A DNA stretch of 54,582 nt, taken from the NCBI GenBank assembly GCA_018883725.1, contig JAHLFN010000081.1, positions 1 to 54,582 on the forward strand. Reading direction: 5' to 3'. Shown one piece after another: positions 39,629 through 49,495 of this stretch. Position 1 is the first letter of the stretch. Each line of letters starts with the position of its first letter. The position numbers were made by a program, and so were the translations under genes. The notes below the pieces were generated by a model. The model made no database searches. It was not told the origin of the DNA and saw only the letters and a program-made list of their open reading frames with translations. The DNA comes from Candidatus Fusobacterium pullicola (GTDB lineage: Bacteria; Fusobacteriota; Fusobacteriia; Fusobacteriales; Fusobacteriaceae).

Positions 39629-40208
39629 AATAAAAGAGATGTTTGGAAAAAAAGAAGAAGATAAAAAAGAGTGTGGATGTGGACCTGAATGTGAGTGCTC
39701 TTGTAAAGATGAGAAAGTAGAAGAGCCAAAGCAAGAGGATATATTAGCACAAAAAGATGAAGAAATAGGAAAATTAAAGGCTGAAGTAGAGGATTGGAAA
39801 CAATCATACTTAAGAAAGCAAGCTGAATTCCAAAACTTTACAAAGAGAAAAGAAAAAGAGATGGAAGAACTTAGAAAGTTTGCTTCTGAAAAGATAATAA
39901 CTAAACTTTTAGATGGACTAGATAACTTAGAGAGAGCTATAGCAGCTTCATCAGCAACTAAAGACTTTGATGGACTAGTAAAAGGAGTAGATATGATACT
40001 AGGACAATTAAAAGGAATTATGGAATCTGAGGGAGTAGAGGCTATAAAGTCAGAAGGAAAGTATGACCCTATGTATCATCATGCCGTAATGGTAGAGGAT
40101 AACCCAGAGTTTGAAGATGATCACATTGTATTAGAGTTACAAAAAGGATATACAATGAAGGGAAAAGTAATCAGACCATCAATGGTTAAAGTTTGTAAAA
40201 AAGGATAA
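39618..40208 (+). CDS. grpE: GrpE nucleotide exchange factor with Cys-rich N-terminus
   Basis: A 196-residue GrpE, the exchange factor that releases ADP from DnaK. A long coiled-coil (about 45-110) leads to the beta-wing head with the family's ending GYTMKGKVIRPSMVKV. The N-terminus is unusual: five cysteines at residues 19, 21, 25, 27 and 29 within a Gly/Glu-rich stretch (ECGCGPECECSC), a possible metal or redox site not typical of GrpE. The start ATG at 39618 is 9 bases after AAAGG, inside the end of hrcA (11-bp overlap); ATG at 39609 is too close to that site. Confidence 0.92.
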   Translation: MKDKIKEMFGKKEEDKKECGCGPECECSCKDEKVEEPKQEDILAQKDEEIGKLKAEVEDWKQSYLRKQAEFQNFTKRKEKEMEELRKFASEKIITKLLDGLDNLERAIAASSATKDFDGLVKGVDMILGQLKGIMESEGVEAIKSEGKYDPMYHHAVMVEDNPEFEDDHIVLELQKGYTMKGKVIRPSMVKVCKKG

Positions 40209-40243
40209 TCAAATCATAGTAAATAAAGTTTTAATATAGATAG

Positions 40244-42085
<1,842 letters not shown>

Positions 42086-42115
42086 TATAGATAAAAAGTT
42101 CTAATGAAAGTATAG

Positions 42116-42152
42116 AAGGGGAGAAGGGGTTATACCCCTCTTCCCTTATCTT
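42116..42152 (+). other. Strong hairpin without T-run between dnaK and the epimerase gene
   Basis: A G-rich arm (GGGGAGAAGGGG, 42119-42130) folds on CCCCTCTTCCC (42136-42146) with one mismatch. No T-run follows, so it is not a standard terminator. An mRNA processing or 3'-stabilising role that would separate dnaK from later genes is plausible. Confidence 0.6.
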
Positions 42153-42175
42153 ATAATTATAAGGGAGAATGGAAT

Positions 42176-43048
42176 ATGGAGATAAGATTAAATAATGGTT
42201 TATTAGAAGTTAGATTAGAAAGTTTTGGTGCAGAATTAGTAGGGCTTAAAGATTTAAAAAATGGTAGAGAGTATATGTGGCAAAAGGATCCAAGATTCTG
42301 GGCTAAATGTTCTCCTATACTATTTCCTTTTGTTGGAGCTTTGAAAGAAAACAGATATTTTTATGAAGGAAAAGAGTATCAAGTAAAAACAAGACATGGA
42401 TTTGCAAGAGATTATGAGTTTAAAGTAAATCATCAAGATGAAAAAAGTGTTGAGTTTCTATTTGAAAGTAATGATGAAACACTAAAAATTTATCCTTTTA
42501 ATTTTAAACTTTATTTAAAATATATCCTAGAGGGAAAAAAGCTTAAGATGGAGTATAGAGTTGAAAATTTAGGAGATAAAAAGATGTATTTCTCTTTAGG
42601 AGCACACCCAGCATTTGCACTACCAGTAGGTAATGGGATAGACTATTCTGATTACTATATAGAGTTTGAAAAAGAGGAGAGTGGAGAGATAAAAATAGTA
42701 AATAATGCACTAATTGACTCTCAAAAAACAGAAAAAGCTTTTGATGGTAAAAAAATAGTTTTAACAAAAGAGAGATTCAAAAATGATGCTTTGATAATAG
42801 AGAATCCTAACTCTTCAAAAGTAAATATTAAAAATGATAAAACTAACTACAATGTAAGTTTTACATATAAAGGATTTACGTATATGGCTTTCTGGAATAT
42901 GGTAGGAGCTGAGTATGTTTGTTTAGAGCCTTGGTGTGGAATATCTGATTATGATAATTGTAGTGGTAATATAGAAGAAAAAAAAGGTATTGAAGTAATT
43001 GGTGTTGGAGAAAAATTTATAAGAAATATAGATATAGAAATTCTATAA
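42176..43048 (+). CDS. Aldose 1-epimerase family protein (LacX-like)
   Basis: A 290-residue cytosolic protein of the aldose epimerase/galactose mutarotase fold, in the LacX subgroup. It has the family's early KDLKNGREYMWQKDPRFW block, followed by SPILFPFVG, TRHGFARDYEF and AHPAF with its catalytic-type histidines, and CLEPWCG near the end. Members interconvert sugar anomers or bind hexose phosphates. Its position between dnaK and dnaJ is odd, and nothing else in the cluster concerns sugars. It has a ribosome site of its own after a hairpin. Confidence 0.87.
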   Translation: MEIRLNNGLLEVRLESFGAELVGLKDLKNGREYMWQKDPRFWAKCSPILFPFVGALKENRYFYEGKEYQVKTRHGFARDYEFKVNHQDEKSVEFLFESNDETLKIYPFNFKLYLKYILEGKKLKMEYRVENLGDKKMYFSLGAHPAFALPVGNGIDYSDYYIEFEKEESGEIKIVNNALIDSQKTEKAFDGKKIVLTKERFKNDALIIENPNSSKVNIKNDKTNYNVSFTYKGFTYMAFWNMVGAEYVCLEPWCGISDYDNCSGNIEEKKGIEVIGVGEKFIRNIDIEIL

Positions 43049-43113
43049 ATTTAAAATCTATGATATAATTAAAAAAGAGTGTAAAATTATTGTTGAAGGA
43101 GAGAGAATATTAA

Positions 43114-44292
43114 ATGGCAGATAAAAGAGATTACTATGAAGTCCTAGGAATATCTAAAGGAGCTTCAGAAGATGAAATAAAAAAAGCATATAGAAAAGCA
43201 GCCATGAAATACCACCCTGATAAGTTCAGTAATGCAAGTGAAAAAGAGAAAAAAGAAGCTGAAGAAAAATTTAAAGAGGTAAATGAAGCTTATCAAGTTT
43301 TATCAGATGCACAAAAGAAAGCTCAATATGATCAGTTTGGACATGCAGCATTTGAGCAAGGAGCTGGAGGATTCGGTGGTGGATTTGGTGGCTTTGGTGG
43401 AGCTGGAGGATTTGAAGATATATTCAGTTCATTCTTCGGTGGAGGAGGTTCTGGATTTGGAGGATTCGGTGGTGGATTTGGAGGTTCATCAAGAAGAAGT
43501 TATGTAGAGCCAGGAAGAGACTTAAGATACCAAGTTGAGATAACACTTGAAGAGGTAGCAACAGGAGTAGAAAAAACTCTGAAATATAAGAGAAATGGAA
43601 AGTGTAAAAGTTGTGATGGAACAGGTGCAGAATCTGGAAGTGCAATGAAAACTTGTCCAAAATGTAATGGAAGAGGTTATGTAGAGGTAACTCAAAGAAC
43701 AATCTTAGGTAATATGGTAAGTCAAATGGAATGTGATGAGTGCCATGGAAAAGGAAAAGTACCTGAGAAAAAATGTAAATCTTGTGGTGGAACTGGAATA
43801 GCAAAAGAGACAGTTGAAAAGAAAGTAAGAATACCAGCGGGAATAGAGAATGGACAAAAATTAAGACTTGATGGTATGGGAGAAGCTAGTGAATCTGGTG
43901 GACCAAATGGAGATTTATATGTGATAGTAAAAGTTAAAGACCATGCAATCTTTGAAAGAGATGAAATGGATATTATGTGTGAAATCCCTATTAAATTTAC
44001 AACAGCTGCTCTAGGTGGAGAGGTAGAAGTACCTACTTTAAAAGGTAAGAAAATAATAAAAATACCAGCAGGAACTCAAACAGGTAAGAGCTTTAGAATG
44101 AGAGGAGAGGGATTACCAGCATTGAGAGGATCTATGGTAGGAGATGAAATTGTAAAAGTTGTTGTAGAAACTCCAATAGATTTAAATGAAAAACAAAGAG
44201 AATTACTAAGAGCCTTTGAAGATAGCTTAAAAGATAAAAACTATACGAAGCATAAAACATGGTTAGATAAAGTAAAAGCATTTTTTAAATAG
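43114..44292 (+). CDS. dnaJ: Chaperone DnaJ (Hsp40)
   Basis: A 392-residue type I J-protein. The J domain occupies residues 5-75 with His34-Pro35-Asp36. The Gly/Phe-rich linker (about 78-128) is long and repetitive ([12 protein letters not shown]). Four CxxCxGxG zinc motifs follow ([32 protein letters not shown]). The C-terminal substrate domain ends with a helical dimerisation tail. It stimulates DnaK ATP hydrolysis and hands over substrates. It is separated from dnaK by the epimerase gene. Confidence 0.97.
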   Translation: MADKRDYYEVLGISKGASEDEIKKAYRKAAMKYHPDKFSNASEKEKKEAEEKFKEVNEAYQVLSDAQKKAQYDQFGHAAFEQGAGGFGGGFGGFGGAGGFEDIFSSFFGGGGSGFGGFGGGFGGSSRRSYVEPGRDLRYQVEITLEEVATGVEKTLKYKRNGKCKSCDGTGAESGSAMKTCPKCNGRGYVEVTQRTILGNMVSQMECDECHGKGKVPEKKCKSCGGTGIAKETVEKKVRIPAGIENGQKLRLDGMGEASESGGPNGDLYVIVKVKDHAIFERDEMDIMCEIPIKFTTAALGGEVEVPTLKGKKIIKIPAGTQTGKSFRMRGEGLPALRGSMVGDEIVKVVVETPIDLNEKQRELLRAFEDSLKDKNYTKHKTWLDKVKAFFK

Positions 44293-44357
44293 TTTGAAAA
44301 ATAAAAGTTTTTATGCTATACTAAAGAGAAGAAAAATTTGGTTAGAGGGGGATAATA

Positions 44358-44630
44358 ATGGAACAATTACTAGGTAAATATGGTGGAATGATACTTACTT
44401 TTGCTATATGGATAGCAGTATTCTATTTTCTATTAATATTACCAAATAAAAAGAAACAAAAGAAACAACAAGAGATGTTAGACTCTATAAAAGAAGGATC
44501 TGAGATTATTACTGTTGGAGGAATAAAGGGAACAGTAGTAGCAGTATTAGGAGATTATGTAGAAGTAAGAGTAGATAAAGGTGTAAAAATAACTTTTAGA
44601 AAAACTGCTATATCAACAGTATTACAATAA
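44358..44630 (+). CDS. yajC: Preprotein translocase subunit YajC
   Basis: A 90-residue inner-membrane protein of the Sec-associated YajC family. One transmembrane segment (residues 11-29) is followed by the conserved LPNKKKQKKQQEMLDSIKEG and EIITVGGIKGTVVAV. It joins SecDF in the translocase holocomplex. A ribosome site GAGGGGG precedes it and a terminator follows. Confidence 0.93.
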   Translation: MEQLLGKYGGMILTFAIWIAVFYFLLILPNKKKQKKQQEMLDSIKEGSEIITVGGIKGTVVAVLGDYVEVRVDKGVKITFRKTAISTVLQ

Positions 44631-44647
44631 TAATTAAAGAAATTTTA

Positions 44648-44684
44648 AGGAGGGTTTAAGGGACAATTCCCTACCCTCTTTTTT
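44648..44684 (+). terminator. Terminator after yajC
   Basis: GAGGG (44650-44654) pairs with CCCTC (44674-44678) with an inner AGGGA/TCCCT helix, then six T. Confidence 0.8.
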
Positions 44685-44706
44685 CATGATAGAGATGGAG
44701 AGATTG

Positions 44707-45714
44707 ATGAAAAAATTTTTTATATTATTTCTGATTATAACAAGTTTCTGTTTTGGAGGAACAATAAGCTCTGTAAGTAAAAGTGGAAGTAAGCTTACTT
44801 TTAATTTTACTGGGAGTAATAAATCAGCTTACCAAATAAACTATGATTCATACAATAGATTGATATTTGTGGAATTTCCAGGAAGTAACCTATCAACAAA
44901 AATTAATGATAAAAATTACTCATCAAAGTATGTTGAAGAATTTTCTACTATTGATTATGGGGGCTCAGTAGGTTTCTTCATAAAACTTAATAAAAATATA
45001 TCCTATTCAACATCTTTTAGCGGTAATGATTTTGTTTTTACATTTAATGATAAGAGTGCTAAAAAACAATATACAATAGCTATTGATGCTGGACATGGAG
45101 GAAAAGACCCTGGAGCTATTGGATTCAATAAGTACTATGAAAAGAATATTGCCCTAGCTGTAGCAAAATATTTAAGAGATGATTTGAAAAAGGATTTTAA
45201 TATAGTAATGACTAGGGACAGTGATGTGTTCGTAACACTTGGAGAGAGACCAAGGATAGCTAATAGGGCTAAAGCTGATATGTTTATAAGTATACATGTG
45301 AACTCGGCAGTAAAAAATACTTTATCAGGTATGGAGGTATTCTATTTCTCTAAAAAATCATCTCCTTATGCTGAAAGAATAGCTGCATTTGAAAACAGTG
45401 TTGGGGATAAATATGGAGAGAAAACTAGTAATATAGTGCAGATAATGGGAGAATTAGCTTACAAGAAAAATCAAGAAATATCTATAGGATTTGCTAAAAA
45501 AACATCTGCTGCTTTAGCTAAAGGATTGGGAATGAAGGATAGAGGAATTCATGGGGCAAACTTTGCTGTTCTAAGAGGTTTTAACGGACCTGGAGTGCTT
45601 GTGGAGTTGGGATTTATTAACAATAAAGATGATATTAATAAATTGATTAATACAAACTCTCAAAAAAAGATGGCCCAAGAGATAGCTAAGATGGTAAGAG
45701 AGAATTTCTATTAA
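44707..45714 (+). CDS. N-acetylmuramoyl-L-alanine amidase (AMIN + Amidase_3)
   Basis: A 335-residue exported cell-wall hydrolase. A signal peptide (MKKFFILFLIITSFCFG) is followed by an AMIN-like domain (about 20-120) that targets the septum or wall. The catalytic Amidase_3 domain (about 130-333) has IDAGHGGKDPGAIG with the first zinc His, the Glu in YEKNIALAV, SIHVNSA with another His, and LVELGFINN with the catalytic Glu. It cleaves the amide between muramic acid and the stem peptide during cell separation. The ATG at 44707 is preferred, 6 bases after GGAG; the upstream ATGs would add an unusual preface to the signal peptide. Confidence 0.92.
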   Translation: MKKFFILFLIITSFCFGGTISSVSKSGSKLTFNFTGSNKSAYQINYDSYNRLIFVEFPGSNLSTKINDKNYSSKYVEEFSTIDYGGSVGFFIKLNKNISYSTSFSGNDFVFTFNDKSAKKQYTIAIDAGHGGKDPGAIGFNKYYEKNIALAVAKYLRDDLKKDFNIVMTRDSDVFVTLGERPRIANRAKADMFISIHVNSAVKNTLSGMEVFYFSKKSSPYAERIAAFENSVGDKYGEKTSNIVQIMGELAYKKNQEISIGFAKKTSAALAKGLGMKDRGIHGANFAVLRGFNGPGVLVELGFINNKDDINKLINTNSQKKMAQEIAKMVRENFY

Positions 45715-45732
45715 TATTAAAGAGGTGTAGAG

Positions 45733-46272
45733 TTGAATAAAAAAGTATTGGTAGTAGTTGGAATAATATGGGGATTGGTAGTAGTAACTGGAATAGCATA
45801 TTTTCAAATGAAAAAATCTTCTGAACAAATAAATATAGTTGAACTGGATAAAAAAGAGAATATGGTAGTTGAAGAGGGAAAAGTAGAGAAGATAACTCTT
45901 TATACACTTTCTGATAAGGGAGATAGGTTGATAAAAAAAGAGGACGAGATTCCACAATATATAAAACCAAAGGATAAAATAAGAAAAATTACACAGCTTA
46001 GCATAGAAAATTTATGGAAAAATAAAGTGTTGAAAACTTCTCAAGTGGAGATAGGAAATATCTTTATAACTGGAGATATGGTATATATAGATGTAGATGC
46101 TAATATGTTAGAATTAAAATCTGAAAATAGAAAAAATTTATTGGCAATATACTCAATAGTAAATAGTGTTACAGAGATAGGAAATATACAAAAAATTAAA
46201 TTTTTAATAGATGGAAGAGAGGAAGAAGAGGGAAGTTTCTCAAAAGTCTATACTAGAAATACAAATATTTAA
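45733..46272 (+). CDS. GerMN-domain membrane-anchored protein
   Basis: A 179-residue protein with an N-terminal membrane anchor or signal (residues 4-24) and a C-terminal GerMN domain (about 75-175), seen from ISIENLWKN-like spacing, YIDVDANMLEL, SIVNSVTEIGNI and KFLIDGREE. GerMN domains are periplasmic or spore-coat modules, often beside amidases, and may bind peptidoglycan. It lies 18 bp after the amidase gene, so the two are probably in one cell-wall unit. The start is TTG at 45733 after AGAGGTG; no ATG lies near enough. Confidence 0.8.
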   Translation: MNKKVLVVVGIIWGLVVVTGIAYFQMKKSSEQINIVELDKKENMVVEEGKVEKITLYTLSDKGDRLIKKEDEIPQYIKPKDKIRKITQLSIENLWKNKVLKTSQVEIGNIFITGDMVYIDVDANMLELKSENRKNLLAIYSIVNSVTEIGNIQKIKFLIDGREEEEGSFSKVYTRNTNI

Positions 46273-46322
46273 TAATTTGGTGTGGTTATTAAGAATAAAG
46301 AGCAAGTATAGCTTGGAGTACT

Positions 46323-46362
46323 AAAAACACAAATTTATTTTGTTTAAAAGTTGTGTTTTTTA
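46323..46362 (+). terminator. Terminator after the GerMN gene
   Basis: AAAAACACAA (46323-46332) pairs with TTGTGTTTTT (46351-46360), then T. Confidence 0.85.
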
Positions 46363-46410
46363 CATTCTCCTTTGCTTATTTGCTCTATTTTTTATATAAT
46401 TAAATAAATA

Positions 46411-46419
46411 TGGTATAAT
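46411..46419 (+). promoter_or_regulatory. Extended -10 promoter of yqeK
   Basis: TGG-TATAAT at 46411-46419, 45 bp before the start codon. Confidence 0.55.
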
Positions 46420-46463
46420 TAAAATGGAAAAGAGTATTTTTTAAGGGGGGTTAGAGCCGAGAA

Positions 46464-47030
46464 ATGTTAGATAGATTAAGGGAACTTGTAAAATCAAGAG
46501 TTACTCAGAAAAGATATATACATACCTTAGGAGTAGAGGAGAAGGCTGTAGAATTAGCTAATAAATATGGTGTTGATGAAGAGAAAGCTAGAGTGGCAGC
46601 AATACTACATGATATTGCTAAAAGTGTAGATGTAGATAGCTTAGAAGAGGTATGTAGAAAATATTTTTCAGATGAGTTATCTGAAGAGGATATAAAGATA
46701 ACAGAGATACTACATGGTTTTGTAGGATATATGATAGCTAGAGATGAGTTAAAAATAGAGGATGAAGAGATATTAGAAGCTATAAAATATCATACTATAG
46801 GAAAAAAAGGACTATCAAAGCTAGGTAGAGTGATATATATAGCTGATGGGATAGAAAAAAATAGAGATTATCCAAATGTGGATAAGATAAGAGAGATAAC
46901 AGATAGAGATTTAGATGAAGGAATCATCTATGAGATAGATAGAAAGATAGAGTATTTAGATAGTTGTGGAGGAAAAATACACAAAAATACTTTAGAGATG
47001 AGAGATTGGCTAAAGAGCCTAAGGGGGTAA
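46464..47030 (+). CDS. yqeK: YqeK-family HD hydrolase (symmetrical Ap4A hydrolase)
   Basis: A 188-residue HD-domain protein of the YqeK family. The first His is in RYIHTLGVEEKA, the HD pair in AILHDIAKS, with later HG and YHTIGK histidines. YqeK hydrolyses diadenosine tetraphosphate symmetrically to two ADP, lowering this stress alarmone. The AGGGGGG site is about 13 bases from the ATG, wider than usual, but an in-frame stop rules out an earlier start. It precedes rnr by 2 bp in a probable operon. Confidence 0.88.
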   Translation: MLDRLRELVKSRVTQKRYIHTLGVEEKAVELANKYGVDEEKARVAAILHDIAKSVDVDSLEEVCRKYFSDELSEEDIKITEILHGFVGYMIARDELKIEDEEILEAIKYHTIGKKGLSKLGRVIYIADGIEKNRDYPNVDKIREITDRDLDEGIIYEIDRKIEYLDSCGGKIHKNTLEMRDWLKSLRG

Positions 47031-47032
47031 TT

Positions 47033-49165
47033 ATGAAGATAGAAAAAGAGTTAGAAAAATTAAAAGAAATATTTAAAAATACAAAGGGAAAGGGTTTAAA
47101 ATTAGATGAGATAACTAAGTTATTGGGGTGGTCTCCAAAGTTTAAAAAGGAGAATAGAGATATAATAGAGAAATGGGTAAGTGATGGTGAACTTATCAAA
47201 AATAATAGAGGTAAATACAATCTTCCAGAAACTCAAGGATATATTAAAGGGGTATTTAGTATAATTAAAGATAGATTTGCCTTTGTTGATACTGAAGATG
47301 AGGGAATTTTCATTCCTAAAAGTGGTTTTAATGGAGCTCTTGATGGAGATACAGTTTTTGTAAGACTGACAGCTGGAATGAAGGGAGATAGAAAAAAAGA
47401 GGGAGAAGTAGTAAGAGTAATAAGTAGAGATAAGGATATAGTTATTGGAATATTCCAAAAAAATAAAAATTTTGGATTTGTAACTCCTACTCACTCTTTT
47501 GGAAGAGATATCTATATTCCAGCTATTAGAATGAAAAATGCTGAAAATAATCAACTAGTAGTAGTAAGAATAACTTTCTGGGGAGATAATGAGAGAAAAC
47601 CAGAGGGAGAGATAGTAGAGATACTAGGAAATCCATATGATACTAAAAATATGATAGAAGCATTGATTATTAGAGAGGGAATGTCTGAAAGCTTTCCACC
47701 AGAAGCGATGGCAGAAGCTAGAAGTATACCTGTAGAGATAGGTAAGAAGGAGTTAGAAGGAAGAAGAGATTTAAGACACCTACCAATTATAACAATAGAT
47801 GGTGATGATGCTAAAGACTTAGATGATGCTGTCTATGTAGAAAAATTAAAAAATGGAAACTATAAACTAATCGTAAGTATAGCTGATGTTTCTCACTATA
47901 TTCCAGAAGGATCTGCATTGGATAGAGAAGCATATAAAAGAGGGAACTCGGTATATTTAGTAGATAGAGTGTTACCAATGTTTCCAAAGGAGATATCAAA
48001 CGGAATATGCTCTTTAAATCCTAATGAGGATAAACTGACTTTTACTTGTGAGATGGAGATAGACCAAAGGGGAAAAGTTGTAGACTCTGATACATATAAA
48101 TCAGTGATAAAAACTGTCTATAGAATGACATATAACAATGTTAATAAGATGATAGCTGGAGATGAAGAGGCTTTAAAAACTTATGCTCCTATAAAAGATA
48201 TGGTTATGGATATGTTAGAACTTTCTAAAATAATTAGAGAGGTAAAATATAAAAGAGGAAGTATAGATTTTGATATTCCAGAAATAAAACTTGTGTTGGA
48301 CGAAAAGGGAAAAGTTGAGTATATAAAAAGTAGAGATAGAGGAGAATCAGAAAGAATCATAGAGGATTTTATGATAGCAGCCAATGAAACGGTGGCAGAA
48401 AAGCTATTTTGGTTAGAGATTCCATCTGTATATAGAACTCACGAAAAACCAGATATGGAAAGAATAAAAAATCTAAATGAAACTTTAGCTAAGTTTAAGT
48501 ACAGAATACACTCTTTAGAGGAGATACATCCAAAACAATTCCAAAAAATAATAGAGGATTCTAAAGAGAGAGGAATTAATCTATTAGTACATAAGATGAT
48601 ATTAATGGCATTAAAACAAGCTAAATACACAGTTGAAAACTATGGACACTTTGGACTGGCTTCTGGGTACTACACTCATTTTACATCTCCAATAAGAAGA
48701 TATGCAGATTTGACTGTTCATAGAATATTAAACTCTGTATTACATGGTTATCCAAATAAGAAAACTATAATGAGAAATATGGAAGAATTACCAGTAACAT
48801 GTGCACACATATCTAAAACAGAGAGAGCAGCAATGAAAATCGAAGATGAAAGTGTTAAAATAAAATTAGTTGAATATATGATGGATAAGGTTGGAGAAGA
48901 GTACGAAGCTACAATAGTAGGATTTAGTAATAAGAGAGTATTCTTTGAAACTGAAGATCATGTAGAGTGTTTCTGGGATGTTGTTTCAGCTAAACACTAT
49001 TATGAGTTTGATGATAGAGAGTATGTGATGAGAGATACTGATACTGGTAAATTCTATAGTATAGGTGATAGATATAAGGTAACTTTAGTAAGAGCAAGCT
49101 TAGCTGAATTAGAGATTGAAGTAGTACCAAACTTTGTAATGGATGAAGGGCTTATATTAAAATAA
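47033..49165 (+). CDS. rnr: Ribonuclease R
   Basis: A 710-residue 3'-5' exoribonuclease of the RNB family. An N-terminal winged-helix and cold-shock-like domains lead to the RNB catalytic domain, in which the acidic motif TIDGDDAKDLDDAVYVEK holds the metal-binding aspartates. The later SGYYTHFTSPIRRYADLTVHR block is the family signature. A C-terminal S1 domain begins GEEYEATIVGFSNK. The ATG at 47033 follows AAGGGGG; an upstream in-frame ATG at 46964 would extend into yqeK and lacks a ribosome site. It degrades structured RNA and takes part in mRNA turnover. Confidence 0.95.
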   Translation: MKIEKELEKLKEIFKNTKGKGLKLDEITKLLGWSPKFKKENRDIIEKWVSDGELIKNNRGKYNLPETQGYIKGVFSIIKDRFAFVDTEDEGIFIPKSGFNGALDGDTVFVRLTAGMKGDRKKEGEVVRVISRDKDIVIGIFQKNKNFGFVTPTHSFGRDIYIPAIRMKNAENNQLVVVRITFWGDNERKPEGEIVEILGNPYDTKNMIEALIIREGMSESFPPEAMAEARSIPVEIGKKELEGRRDLRHLPIITIDGDDAKDLDDAVYVEKLKNGNYKLIVSIADVSHYIPEGSALDREAYKRGNSVYLVDRVLPMFPKEISNGICSLNPNEDKLTFTCEMEIDQRGKVVDSDTYKSVIKTVYRMTYNNVNKMIAGDEEALKTYAPIKDMVMDMLELSKIIREVKYKRGSIDFDIPEIKLVLDEKGKVEYIKSRDRGESERIIEDFMIAANETVAEKLFWLEIPSVYRTHEKPDMERIKNLNETLAKFKYRIHSLEEIHPKQFQKIIEDSKERGINLLVHKMILMALKQAKYTVENYGHFGLASGYYTHFTSPIRRYADLTVHRILNSVLHGYPNKKTIMRNMEELPVTCAHISKTERAAMKIEDESVKIKLVEYMMDKVGEEYEATIVGFSNKRVFFETEDHVECFWDVVSAKHYYEFDDREYVMRDTDTGKFYSIGDRYKVTLVRASLAELEIEVVPNFVMDEGLILK

Positions 49166-49186
49166 TAAAAATAGAGGTGGGATAAA

Positions 49187-49444
49187 ATGAGATTAAGAGA
49201 GTTATTAATGGAAGAGGGAAAAAATATTATAAGTATGATAATTGAGAGTGAGGATATGACATATTCGAGCTCAAATATCTCAAAACTAGATTTAATTCCT
49301 GTCGGAGTAGGAAATTACACACTTGTTTTAAATGAGGTTATATTTGATTTTTCTGACGAGGATTTAGATAAAGAGGGAATTTTAAAAAATGGGATCCTAT
49401 ATTTTGAGCTAGAGAAAGCGAAGATAGAAGTTGGGATGAGATAA
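49187..49444 (+). CDS. Hypothetical protein, 85 residues
   Basis: Not recognised. It is acidic, with alternating strand-like segments (VGVGNYTLVLNEVIFDFSDE and GILYFELEKAKIEVG), suggesting a small beta fold, and no signal peptide. AGAGGTGGG precedes the ATG. It lies 22 bp after rnr and before a terminator, so it is probably cotranscribed with yqeK-rnr. Confidence 0.7.
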   Translation: MRLRELLMEEGKNIISMIIESEDMTYSSSNISKLDLIPVGVGNYTLVLNEVIFDFSDEDLDKEGILKNGILYFELEKAKIEVGMR

Positions 49445-49449
49445 AATTG

Positions 49450-49487
49450 AAGAGGACTTTGGCAAATGAGCTAAAGTCCTCTTATTT
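49450..49487. terminator. Bidirectional terminator
   Basis: AAGAGGACTTT (49450-49460) and AAAGTCCTCTT (49473-49483) are exact complements with a 12-base loop. It separates the rnr unit from the convergent PRD-regulator gene. Confidence 0.9.
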
Positions 49488-49495
49488 TTAAATGA

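Noticed and set aside
42116-42152. Intrinsic terminator after dnaK
   Set aside because: The hairpin is strong but no T-run follows, so it is listed as a hairpin of other function.
43424-43804. Antisense frame opposite dnaJ
   Set aside because: It is the complement of the Gly/Phe-rich and zinc-finger coding region, with no ribosome site and repetitive Leu/His/Phe composition.
45571-45970. Minus-strand frames across the amidase and GerMN genes
   Set aside because: They are low-complexity Tyr/Phe/Leu translations opposite well-supported genes.
46964-47032. Extended N-terminus of RNase R
   Set aside because: It would overlap yqeK by 67 bases without a ribosome site, and the added residues do not resemble the family.
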